From contig CAZXIC010000002.1 in NCBI GenBank assembly GCA_964640195.1, positions 62,001 to 126,000 of the forward strand: a stretch of DNA of 64,000 bases, given 5' to 3'. The notes below the pieces were generated by a model, which saw only the letters and a list, made by a program, of their open reading frames with translations, had not been told where the DNA came from and did no database searches. Positions 1 through 6,916 of the stretch are shown here, one piece after another. The stretch comes from CAZXIC01 sp964640195 (lineage in GTDB: Archaea > Iainarchaeota > Iainarchaeia > Iainarchaeales > GCA-2688035). The translations under genes and the position numbers were made by a program. Positions within the stretch are counted from its first letter, which is position 1. Each line of letters begins with the position of its first letter.

Positions 1-554
1 TGGTCAGCGGTGTAAGCGTGCACTGTGGTCATAAAGCCCTGTTCTATTCCAATTCCCTCGTGCAAAACCTTTACCATCGGCGCAAGGCAGTTTGTCGTGC
101 AACTAGCCATGCTGACAATGTGCTCTTCACTTGGATTGTACTTGTCAGTGTTGATGTTCAAAATGTACTGGCTGCACCCTTCGCCCTTCGGCGGAGCGCT
201 GATAACAACCTTCTTTGCCCCGGCATCCAGATGCATTTTTGCCTGCTCCTGAGTCCTGAAAACGCCTGTGCTCTCCAAGACAACTTCAACGCCAAGCTGC
301 TTCCAGGGCAGCTTGCTTGGGTCCCTCTCTGCTACTGCCTTTATCTTCTTGCCGTTCACAATCAAGTGTTGTGCATCGGCCTTTATTTCCCCCACAAAGC
401 GACCGTAAACGCTGTCAAAGCGCAGCAGCCTTGCAAGCGTTTCATTGTCTGTCAAATCGTTCACTGCAACAATATCAATTTTCTTGTTGAGCAGCATTGC
501 CTTGAAAGCCTGCCTCCCGACCCTTCCAAAGCCGTTGATTGCAACATTTACCAT
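1..554 (-). CDS. gap: Glyceraldehyde-3-phosphate dehydrogenase, bacterial (GapA) type, 3' end outside window
   Basis: Converts glyceraldehyde-3-phosphate and phosphate to 1,3-bisphosphoglycerate with reduction of a nicotinamide cofactor. The first 184 codons lie in the window and run off the left edge. The translation begins MVNVAINGFGRVGRQAF, a class I Rossmann motif, followed by VAVNDLTD, whose Asp suits NAD. The catalytic Cys sits in ASCTTNCLAP near residue 150, and the fragment ends in HAYTADQ. This is the bacterial/eukaryotic class I form, not the usual archaeal class II enzyme. It is the last visible gene of a minus-strand sugar cluster (galT, phosphohexomutase, gap) with a gap of about 46 bp. 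Identity is firm; cofactor preference is inferred from one motif. Confidence 0.95.
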   Translation of the reverse strand, partial: MVNVAINGFGRVGRQAFKAMLLNKKIDIVAVNDLTDNETLARLLRFDSVYGRFVGEIKADAQHLIVNGKKIKAVAERDPSKLPWKQLGVEVVLESTGVFRTQEQAKMHLDAGAKKVVISAPPKGEGCSQYILNINTDKYNPSEEHIVSMASCTTNCLAPMVKVLHEGIGIEQGFMTTVHAYTAD

Positions 555-600
555 TCAAAAGTCCCCATTAAATTGAATCAACAACCAAATTAATAAGAAT

Positions 601-1992
601 CTAACCGTTCCTCCACTTCGCGCTTATGGCAGGGAAGTTCTTCAATTCCTTCCTGAACAGCTGTTCAAGCTCCTTCAACCTTTCTTTTGTCTTCGCTTCA
701 AAACCCAAAACCATCACAGGCAGGTTGCTGCTTGCCCTAATCAATGCCCAGCCGTCAGGGAAAACAATTCTGGCACCGTCAACATCAACCACATTCGGGT
801 ACTTTTTCTTAAAGTATGCAACAACCTTCTGCAAAACATCGTATTTTATTTCATCGGGGCAGGGGGCGTGTATTACTGGAGAGGAATAATACTGCGGGGT
901 TGTCTTCATTATTTCCGATAGAGGCTCATTTTGCTCAGTAACATATTGCAAAAGCTTGAGTGCTGCAAAGCAGGCGTCATCAAACTCATAGTAATAGCCC
1001 TTGCCATAGAAAAAGTGCCCGCTTCTCTCGCCAGCAAGCGGTGCTTTCAATTCCTGCAATTTTTGCTTAAGGAAAGAGTGTCCTGTTTTAGCCAGCACTG
1101 GTTTTCCGCCCCTGGCTTCAATATCCTCAAAAAGGCCCTGGGTGCATTTGACTTCAAAGATTATTGGCGAGCCAGGGTTCTCTTTTAGCACCTTCCTGGC
1201 CAGCAATATAAGTATCCTGTCTGGGTAGATTGTTTGTCCCTTTTCGTCAACCACACCTAACCTGTCTCCATCGGCGTCAAAAGCCAAACCAATGTCTGCT
1301 TTCTCTTGCACAACCCTTTCGCCAAGCTCGTGTGTCATTGAATCAAGGCTGGGGTTTGCATCGCCGTGTGGATAATTGAAATCTATGTCGCAGTATTGCT
1401 CAATCACATTGCAGCCGGCTGCCTTAAAAAGCTCAGGGGCAATCTTTCCCGCAACGCCGTGCCTGCAATTCACTACAACACGGAGCCCTTTCTTCAAGCG
1501 CACTCTATTTAAAATCTCTTCAACGTATGCTTTATCGATTTCCTTTTCTTCAATACTACCCTTGCCGGAAACAAAGCGTTCCTCTTCAATTATTTTATAC
1601 AAATTCTCCATGTCTTCGGGCAATAAGGTACGGCTGAGACCGTAGCCAAGCTTTAATCCAGACCAGCCATTCGGGTTGTGGGAGGCAGTGATCATTGCAA
1701 TGCCTTTTACTTTAAAATGCCACTGCGCAAAGTAAGCCATTGGTGCTGTAACCATACCCAGGTCAATTACATTTATCCCGCTGCCAGTCAAGCCATTAAC
1801 CAGTGAGTCTCGCAACTCATTGTTGTAGGGCCTTGCATCCATCCCAACAATGCATTGTTTAATTCCTTTTTCGGCAAGCATTTTTGCAAAGCCCTTTGCA
1901 ATTAAATTCATGGACTCTGCGTTCAATTCCTTTTCATTGACCTGCCCTCTTATATCGTATGCCCTGAACATGGTTTTTTCCAGTTCCGCCAC
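601..1992 (-). CDS. Phosphomannomutase/phosphoglucomutase
   Basis: Alpha-D-phosphohexomutase interconverting hexose 1- and 6-phosphates, feeding nucleotide-sugar synthesis. At 463 residues it has the usual length, with four hallmark motifs in order: the phosphoserine loop TASHNP (residues 102-107), metal-binding DADGDR near 240, sugar-binding GERSGHFF near 320 and phosphate-binding RASSNLP near 418. The start is GTG at 1992, preceded by a purine-rich GGGGGGAGAG ribosome site that overlaps the end of galT; an ATG seven codons in (MFRAYDIRG) is the alternative. It lies directly after galT, so uridylyl transfer and hexose-phosphate isomerisation are probably co-expressed. Mannose versus glucose preference cannot be told from sequence. 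Confidence 0.95.
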   Translation of the reverse strand: MAELEKTMFRAYDIRGQVNEKELNAESMNLIAKGFAKMLAEKGIKQCIVGMDARPYNNELRDSLVNGLTGSGINVIDLGMVTAPMAYFAQWHFKVKGIAMITASHNPNGWSGLKLGYGLSRTLLPEDMENLYKIIEEERFVSGKGSIEEKEIDKAYVEEILNRVRLKKGLRVVVNCRHGVAGKIAPELFKAAGCNVIEQYCDIDFNYPHGDANPSLDSMTHELGERVVQEKADIGLAFDADGDRLGVVDEKGQTIYPDRILILLARKVLKENPGSPIIFEVKCTQGLFEDIEARGGKPVLAKTGHSFLKQKLQELKAPLAGERSGHFFYGKGYYYEFDDACFAALKLLQYVTEQNEPLSEIMKTTPQYYSSPVIHAPCPDEIKYDVLQKVVAYFKKKYPNVVDVDGARIVFPDGWALIRASSNLPVMVLGFEAKTKERLKELEQLFRKELKNFPAISAKWRNG

Positions 1993-2007
1993 TTTTCTCT
2001 CCCCCCT

Positions 2008-2967
2008 CTATTGCTCCCTGTAAAATTCCGCTGCCTGCTCTGGCGAAACCGTGTTGATTATGCAGCCAGTGCAGTGCTCGAAGCCACCCCAGGTGAGCAG
2101 CCTTGGGATTATTTTCACGTGCGCGTGGTATCTCTTTCCCTTCGGGCCGTCATGGAAATACAGGTTATAAGGCGTGTTCAGCTCCTTCAGCTTGAGCAGA
2201 ATCTTTTTCAGCAGCCCTGCCATGTCCTGCAGCTGCGCATCGTCAAGCTTGCTGAAGGCGTTCACGTGCTCTTTGCTTGCGAGGAATGCCTCAAAGCCGA
2301 ACCTTGAGGCAAACGGCGCAAAGGCTGCAAAGGAGTTGTTTTCGGCAATCCTCCTAGGGCCTTTCCGCTCGAATTCAATTACCCCGCAGTAGGGGCAGCG
2401 GTGGTGCTTCCTGTAGTGCCTGTTTATTGCCTGGATCTCGCCAATTACCTTTGTCGGCAGCCTGTTGTAAGCAACAATCTGGCTGTGCTCGTGCACAAGC
2501 GACGTGCCGGCTTCCAAGCCGTGGTTCTTAAAAACCGCCACGTACTTAACCCCTTCTATTTTCCTCAGGGCGTCAGAGCGGTTGAAAAGCAGCTGCAGCA
2601 ACTGTGCAATCCTTTCAGTGCTCAGGTCGGCCAGCTGCTCGCTGTGGTTTGGTGTTTCAACAATAACCTCGTGCTTGCCGAATGCATTTCCGCTGGTGAA
2701 ATATATATCCCTTGTTGTGGCTTCCGGGCTGACTCCAAGCGTAACAGCGGGAAACTTGTTCGGAAAAACCCTGAAAAGCCATTCGCCATTTTCCTCAATT
2801 CTCGCAATCTCCGGCGGCGTCAATCTCTCGTTGCCGGGGCAGAATGGGCAGGGGCCTTCTTCCCTTACCGCAGGGTGTTCTCTCACAAAATCCCTCGGCC
2901 TTTTCGCCCTTTCCGTGCTTATAATCGCCCAGCGGTTCAGCAGGTAGTCTTTCCTCAGCTCGTGCAT
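2008..2967 (-). CDS. galT: Galactose-1-phosphate uridylyltransferase family protein
   Basis: HIT-superfamily nucleotidyl transferase that moves UMP between UDP-glucose and galactose-1-phosphate or a related sugar phosphate. At 319 residues it matches the archaeal/bacterial short GalT form. A zinc-type CPFCPGNE motif lies near residue 40, a second CPYCG pair near 195, and the active-site HEHSQ (HxHxQ; family usually HPHSQ) sits in GTSLVHEHSQIVA. The C-terminal half has the second HIT-like lobe with HAHVKIIPR. The ATG start has a GGTGAG ribosome site seven bases upstream. It is the first gene of the minus-strand galT-pmm-gap set. The Pro to Glu change inside the active-site triad is a small deviation, and other sugar-1-phosphate substrates are possible. 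Confidence 0.9.
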   Translation of the reverse strand: MHELRKDYLLNRWAIISTERAKRPRDFVREHPAVREEGPCPFCPGNERLTPPEIARIEENGEWLFRVFPNKFPAVTLGVSPEATTRDIYFTSGNAFGKHEVIVETPNHSEQLADLSTERIAQLLQLLFNRSDALRKIEGVKYVAVFKNHGLEAGTSLVHEHSQIVAYNRLPTKVIGEIQAINRHYRKHHRCPYCGVIEFERKGPRRIAENNSFAAFAPFASRFGFEAFLASKEHVNAFSKLDDAQLQDMAGLLKKILLKLKELNTPYNLYFHDGPKGKRYHAHVKIIPRLLTWGGFEHCTGCIINTVSPEQAAEFYREQ

Positions 2968-3070
2968 TTACGGGCTCACCCAACGCTATTAATATGGGTT
3001 AAGGGAATTTAAAGGTTTGTAGGGAAAACAAATAAAAACAAGAAGTATGCTAATTGGTTCTGAGCAAGTG

Positions 3071-4045
3071 ATGTTTGAGGTCGTGTGCATTGGAAATGCG
3101 ACTGTTGATGTCTTCATTCACCTGAAGGGGAAAGTTCAGGGGAAAGCCCTGCTTTTGCCTGTTGGAACAAAAAAAGAGATTGAAGGCATTTTTTACAGCA
3201 CCGGCGGCGGGGCAACAAACACTGCAGTTGGGTTCAAGAGGCTTGGCTTGCACAGTGCAGTGCTTGCAGCAATTGGCTGTGACCCTGCTGGAAAAACTGT
3301 TTTGCGAGAACTGGGCAAAGAGGGCATTGGCATTAAGATGGTTACAATGCTGCATGGCTTCAACACTGCTTACAGCGCAATCCTTACAGGCTTTGGGGCA
3401 GACAGAATTATCCTCACTTATGGCGGTGCAACGACGCACCTTGGGGAGGAACGGCAGGTAAGGTGGAGGCTGCTGGCAAGAACGAAATGGCTGCACATCA
3501 CAAGCTTCCACTCAAAGCCGGCGCTGCTGCAGCGCATACTGCAATTTGCTGGAAAAAAAAGGATTCCAGTTTCCTTTAACCCTGGCTTGAGCGAGGTGAA
3601 GCAGGGAATGCGACGCTTGCTGCCGCTGCTGCGAAAGGTTGATGTCCTGTTGTTGAACAGGGCAGAGGCAGGGGTTTTGACAAGGGAAAAGGATGTAAGG
3701 AAACAGCTGCGGAAGCTGCAGGCTGTTGTTCCGCTAGTGGTTGTAACAGAGGATAAGAGGGGGGCGCACGCGTTTGACGGCATATATTATTACAGGAAGC
3801 CTGCTTACAGGATAAAGATTGTTGATACGACCGGCGCTGGCGATGCTTTCCACTCTGGCTTTGTTGCAGCAAAAATAAGGGGGTTGCCTGTTGAGGAGGC
3901 AATGAGTTGGGGAACTGCGAATGCCCACAGCGTAATAATGCATCTGGGTGCAAAAAACAGGCTGCTCTCATTGAAAGAAATGCAGCGCTTTATAGAGGGG
4001 CACGAAACAAGCGCGACAAGAACAAGAAAGCAGAAAATCAGGTAA
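3071..4045 (+). CDS. PfkB-family carbohydrate/nucleoside kinase
   Basis: Ribokinase-fold kinase that phosphorylates a sugar or nucleoside. The N-terminal strand is MFEVVCIGNATVDVF, a GGGATNTA motif near residue 50 binds substrate, and the C-terminal anion-hole motif DTTGAGDAFHSGF holds the catalytic Asp. Length is about 324 residues, normal for the family. An earlier in-frame ATG at 3047 adds eight residues; the later ATG fits the family start, but a TATA-like GAATTTAAAGG near 3005-3015 would put transcription start close to 3047, so the start is uncertain. It is transcribed away from galT and converges on the Nudix gene. Substrate cannot be assigned. Confidence 0.9.
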   Translation: MFEVVCIGNATVDVFIHLKGKVQGKALLLPVGTKKEIEGIFYSTGGGATNTAVGFKRLGLHSAVLAAIGCDPAGKTVLRELGKEGIGIKMVTMLHGFNTAYSAILTGFGADRIILTYGGATTHLGEERQVRWRLLARTKWLHITSFHSKPALLQRILQFAGKKRIPVSFNPGLSEVKQGMRRLLPLLRKVDVLLLNRAEAGVLTREKDVRKQLRKLQAVVPLVVVTEDKRGAHAFDGIYYYRKPAYRIKIVDTTGAGDAFHSGFVAAKIRGLPVEEAMSWGTANAHSVIMHLGAKNRLLSLKEMQRFIEGHETSATRTRKQKIR

Positions 4046-4063
4046 ATCTTATAAGTGCCTGTA

Positions 4064-4495
4064 CTAAAATTCTCTTAGGCTGCGTTGCTGCAGAAAAGCA
4101 TTTGCTTTGCGCAGCATGTTTCTGGTGTTTTTGAAAGTAAGTTTTTTCGCCGCTTCCTCGAAAGGAAGCCATTGGAATGCCTTATGCTCGTGCGACAGCC
4201 GTACTTTTCCCTGTCCTGCTTTAACCAAAAAGAAAACGACTTCCTTGAAAACCGTGCTGCCCTCCCTTCTGAAAAAATAGCTTGTATAGTGCTTGAATCC
4301 ACGCAGCAATTCCACATTGTGTAGCCCTGTTTCCTCTGCAACTTCCCTGAACAGGGTCTGTGCCTCTGTTTCATTCCGCTCAACATGCCCTTTCGGGAAC
4401 CCCCAGTGCCCTGCACCATAGTGCAGCAGCAGGAAGCGGTTTTCCTTGCCACTGTGCTTGAAAACGACTGCGCCAACAGACTTTTCCTTTGGCAT
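4064..4495 (-). CDS. Nudix hydrolase (bis(5'-nucleosyl)-tetraphosphatase-like)
   Basis: Nudix enzymes hydrolyse nucleoside diphosphates linked to another moiety. The 143-residue protein has a full Nudix box, beginning GHVERNETEA and ending REVAEETGL, near residues 35-57, preceded by GHWGFPKGHVE. This GFPKGH form is typical of archaeal and bacterial diadenosine tetraphosphate hydrolases. A TATA-like stretch (TTATAAAC on this strand, near 4520) lies about 25 bases before the ATG, so the mRNA may be leaderless. The gene converges with the PfkB kinase. The exact substrate is inferred from similarity of the box region only. Confidence 0.9.
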   Translation of the reverse strand: MPKEKSVGAVVFKHSGKENRFLLLHYGAGHWGFPKGHVERNETEAQTLFREVAEETGLHNVELLRGFKHYTSYFFRREGSTVFKEVVFFLVKAGQGKVRLSHEHKAFQWLPFEEAAKKLTFKNTRNMLRKANAFLQQRSLREF

Positions 4496-4562
4496 TGAAG
4501 GAATGTGCGCGGAAGTTGTTTATAACATATTTATTGAAAAGCAGCCAAGCCGGTGCCGTAAT

Positions 4563-5225
4563 CTACATGAATTGCTCGTAAGTGGTGTGGTTGAACTTGT
4601 ACAAAAAGCGCTTTATCTTCGCTTTTTTGAAGCTGTATTTCTGCAGGGCTTCTTCCTTTGCGCCGGAAAACTGGGAAAACTGGTGCTGCTGGCTCGGGTC
4701 AAGGATGAAGAATTTTCCCTCAAATTCGGTCGCAACGAACGCATGCGTCCGCAGATTGTTCAGCTCTGCAATTACAACCGCGGCATTCTCGTCGCCCAAG
4801 GCAAGCAGCAGAGAGCAGAGGAAAACGGCCAGGTCTTCGTCATCGCCAATCTTGTGCGAAAAAACCTCTTTTGCAGTAAGCCAGTAATTCAAATTCATTT
4901 CCGGGTCAACGTAGTCAATTTCGGTGGCGACAAAGCGCAAAACCTGTTCTGCCACTTGGGGGTAGTCTTTCTGGAAATCGTAGGCTGGTTTTTTGAAATC
5001 GGCGAGAATTGACTGAATTGTGAGGTCTTCTCCATTGACCAGGCCCTTTATTTCCCCAATTGTCCGCCTCTCATGCTCATTTACCAGGTCAGCGTACTTT
5101 TCAAGCAGCAGCCTGTACAGCCTGAACTGCAGCTCTTTTTTTGGCTTTTGCTGCTTTTCACCTTCCTGCTGTTCGGGCTGTTCAATTAAAGCCCTGCCCT
5201 TTCCTTCATTACTCGCAGCAGCCAT
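4563..5225 (-). CDS. Transglutaminase-like fold protein, probably without catalytic Cys
   Basis: A 220-residue protein with a Lys/Gln/Glu-rich N terminus (residues 1-35), a helical region, then a transglutaminase-like core. The core shows KIGDDEDLAVFLCSLL near 120, THAFVATEFEGKFFILDPS near 160-178 (His and Asp of the usual triad), and a short C-terminal tail. In active relatives the first block reads GDCxDxA; here Asp occupies the Cys place, and the only Cys sits eight residues later in the helix. No signal peptide or membrane span is visible. A TATA-like CTTTTAAAG near 5250 lies about 27 bp before the ATG. It is probably a non-catalytic binding protein; function unknown. Confidence 0.6.
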   Translation of the reverse strand: MAAASNEGKGRALIEQPEQQEGEKQQKPKKELQFRLYRLLLEKYADLVNEHERRTIGEIKGLVNGEDLTIQSILADFKKPAYDFQKDYPQVAEQVLRFVATEIDYVDPEMNLNYWLTAKEVFSHKIGDDEDLAVFLCSLLLALGDENAAVVIAELNNLRTHAFVATEFEGKFFILDPSQQHQFSQFSGAKEEALQKYSFKKAKIKRFLYKFNHTTYEQFM

Positions 5226-5299
5226 TTAAGTAACTTTAACCCGAAAATTGCTTTAAAAGCGATTGTTGAGGGCAATTTGGGCTGCTTTCAGTGAAAATT

Positions 5300-5309
5300 T
5301 TTTATACAC
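5300..5309 (+). promoter_or_regulatory. TATA-like box of the pilus locus
   Basis: TTTATACAC lies 27-36 bp upstream of the first pilin ATG at 5336, followed by an A/T-rich run. The spacing fits an archaeal promoter giving a very short leader. All genes from here to 24169 are on the plus strand with few gaps, so this may drive at least the first cassette. Called by eye. Confidence 0.5.
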
Positions 5310-5335
5310 TAAAACATTATATATAAGCGACTAAT

Positions 5336-5863
5336 ATGCTGGAAAGACGAGCACAAATTGGAACCGAGTACCTGATTGTAACAGGTTTCATCCTTCTCAT
5401 CGTTGTAGTAATCTTCGGCTTTGCGTTCGTGAACCAAGACCAGAGCATCAAAACCAGCCAAGCCAACACACTGCTTGACACGCTGGCAAACAAGGCAGAC
5501 TACGTGTATGCCCTTGGCCAGGGAAACAGCCAGATTGCCATAGTAACAATTCCAAGCGGCATACAGCAAGGGTCAATGGGCATAGTGCACAAATGCACAG
5601 ACGGAAGCCAAACACTGCCAGGCGGCACCTGCCCAGGGGGGGACAGCGGAATAGACTTCAGCGCAATACAGCTGGCGATGGGCTTTTTCAGCGGGCAGGC
5701 AACGCTTACAAGGACTGCAAAAGGCCCCCTTTCCTTTGAAAACGACGATGACGAGAATCCTTTTCCATGTTCACAAGATGCCAGCTTCTGCCAGGGAAGG
5801 TACAAAATAAGGGTTTACTGGCAGCAGGGGCAAGAAAAGGTTTCTTTGAAGAGAGTTGACTGA
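5336..5863 (+). CDS. Class III signal peptide pilin, cassette A gene 1
   Basis: Archaeal type IV pilin-like subunit, exported and cleaved by an EppA/PibD-type peptidase. The N terminus has a short basic leader, then QIGTEYLIVTGF with Glu at mature position 5, running into a hydrophobic assembly helix (about residues 8-30). The 175-residue protein has an extracellular beta-rich domain with four Cys (KCTDG, GTCPGG, FPCSQD, SFCQGR), an acidic DDDE patch, and ends RYKIRVYWQQG. It is a clear paralogue of the protein at 11295-11807: both share the helix sequence ending FAFVN.DQSIK, VY(A/S)LG(Q/E)GN and the IRVYW/VRVSW tail. Role as major or minor pilin is not determined. Confidence 0.9.
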   Translation: MLERRAQIGTEYLIVTGFILLIVVVIFGFAFVNQDQSIKTSQANTLLDTLANKADYVYALGQGNSQIAIVTIPSGIQQGSMGIVHKCTDGSQTLPGGTCPGGDSGIDFSAIQLAMGFFSGQATLTRTAKGPLSFENDDDENPFPCSQDASFCQGRYKIRVYWQQGQEKVSLKRVD

Positions 5864-5864
5864 A

Positions 5865-6263
5865 ATGCTCACCAAGCAGGGGCAGATGCCTGTTGAGGTT
5901 CTCGGCGTTGTGATAATCGCCACTATATTGCTCCTCTTCGTTACTTTTTCCATGCAGCAGAAAAACGCTGAAACACAACTGATTTCTGAAACACGCAGGA
6001 ATAGCATCCAATGCAATGCGATAAGCGAAACAATTGCAAACGCCTACAACAACAGGGCAACGAGTGAGCAAATTCTTTTGATTGAAAGAGACGCGACAAT
6101 TCAAAAAACAGGCAGCGCAGGGGCAGTCTTTGTGGGCGGCAACAGCTGCAGGTACATCGGCGTTGTGGAAAACGAAGCGGCAGGCATAAGCCTTACCGCA
6201 TCCACGCAGTACAAGTTCAGGAAAGAAAACAGCAAGGTGAGCATTTGTGCTATGCCGTGCTAA
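5865..6263 (+). CDS. Class III signal peptide pilin, cassette A gene 2
   Basis: A 132-residue pilin-like protein with leader MLTKQG followed by QMPVEVLGVVIIATILLLF, with Glu at position 5 of the mature form and one assembly helix. The globular part holds few recognisable motifs but shares QCNAISETIANAYNN and the ATIQ segment with its paralogue at 11811-12197 (ECNRVAAIIANFQSN, ATIE). The previous gene ends in TGA at 5861-5863 and an in-frame TTG at 5856 would overlap it; ATG at 5865 is preferred because it leaves a leader of normal length. The last residues overlap the start of the next gene, so translation is likely coupled. Confidence 0.85.
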   Translation: MLTKQGQMPVEVLGVVIIATILLLFVTFSMQQKNAETQLISETRRNSIQCNAISETIANAYNNRATSEQILLIERDATIQKTGSAGAVFVGGNSCRYIGVVENEAAGISLTASTQYKFRKENSKVSICAMPC

Positions 6264-6777
6264 GCATGAGAAATGCCAGGGGGTTGTGATCGATTTGCTG
6301 TTCGCAGTATTGATTTTCCTGCTGCTGCTCAATGCATCTTTTGCCCTTTGGCAAAACAATGCCATTCTCCTCCAGAACGAAGTGATTTCAAACCAGCTGA
6401 GGTTGGAGACAACGCAAGTAGCCGACATGCTTGTAAGGCACGAAGGAGAACCAGACGATTGGGAAAAAAAAGCAGAACTTGGCGCTGTTGCCGCAATAGG
6501 CTTGGCAAAAAGAGACAGGGTGTTGGACGAAACAAAGGTTCAGAGGTTTGCCCAGCTCGCTGCAACATTCTGGTCAAGCGACTACAACGCGGCAAGGGTC
6601 AGGCTGCTGGCAGGCAGGGACTTCTACTTCAAGCTGAGCAATTCTGCTGGGGGTGTGATTGCGGAAACCGCCCACCCAGACAGCCCTGTCAACCAGTGGG
6701 CTGTGAATGTAAAGAGGGTGGTGAAATTTGGAGGTGATGCAGCGGTTGCAGAACTCACGCTTTACCTCCCAAAATAA
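6247..6777 (+). CDS. Pilin-like membrane-anchored protein, cassette A gene 3
   Basis: A 176-residue protein starting at GTG with a GGTGAG ribosome site at 6236-6241, overlapping the end of the previous gene by 17 bases. A short charged leader (HEKCQG) precedes VVIDLLFAVLIFLLLL, the same layout as the RGQG leader of its paralogue at 12184-13380. The pair also shares RDRVLDE(T/N)K and a C-terminal (A/I)AEFTL/AELTL segment. The Glu at +5 typical of pilins is replaced by Asp. It resembles TadE-like minor pseudopilins in layout only. Here the region after RDRVLDE continues directly, whereas the cassette B copy has a LamG domain inserted there. Confidence 0.8.
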   Translation: MLCRAKHEKCQGVVIDLLFAVLIFLLLLNASFALWQNNAILLQNEVISNQLRLETTQVADMLVRHEGEPDDWEKKAELGAVAAIGLAKRDRVLDETKVQRFAQLAATFWSSDYNAARVRLLAGRDFYFKLSNSAGGVIAETAHPDSPVNQWAVNVKRVVKFGGDAAVAELTLYLPK

Positions 6778-6799
6778 GGCAAGCCGAAGGCAAGCACGC

Positions 6800-6916
6800 C
6801 CCATGCGAAGCATGGGTTTAATTCACAGCCGGGTTTTGCCGGCTCGCGAGCGAAGCGAGTACATTGGATTCGCCTCGCGAATCCGATTAACACAAGCCGG
6901 GTTTGCGGCTGGGGGC
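6800..6916 (+). repeat. Hairpin-rich palindromic element, copy 1 (inside VWA reading frame)
   Basis: Five consecutive hairpins: CCCATGC/GCATGGG with GAA loop (6800-6816), AGCCGG/CCGGCT (6827-6844), CTCGC/GCGAG (6843-6859), GGATTCGC/GCGAATCC with CTC loop (6866-6884), and AGCCG/CGGCT (6895-6910). The block 6826-6916 matches 10128-10218 with three differences in 91 bases. It is translated as part of the N-terminal extension of the VWA protein and has no stop in that frame. Confidence 0.85.
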
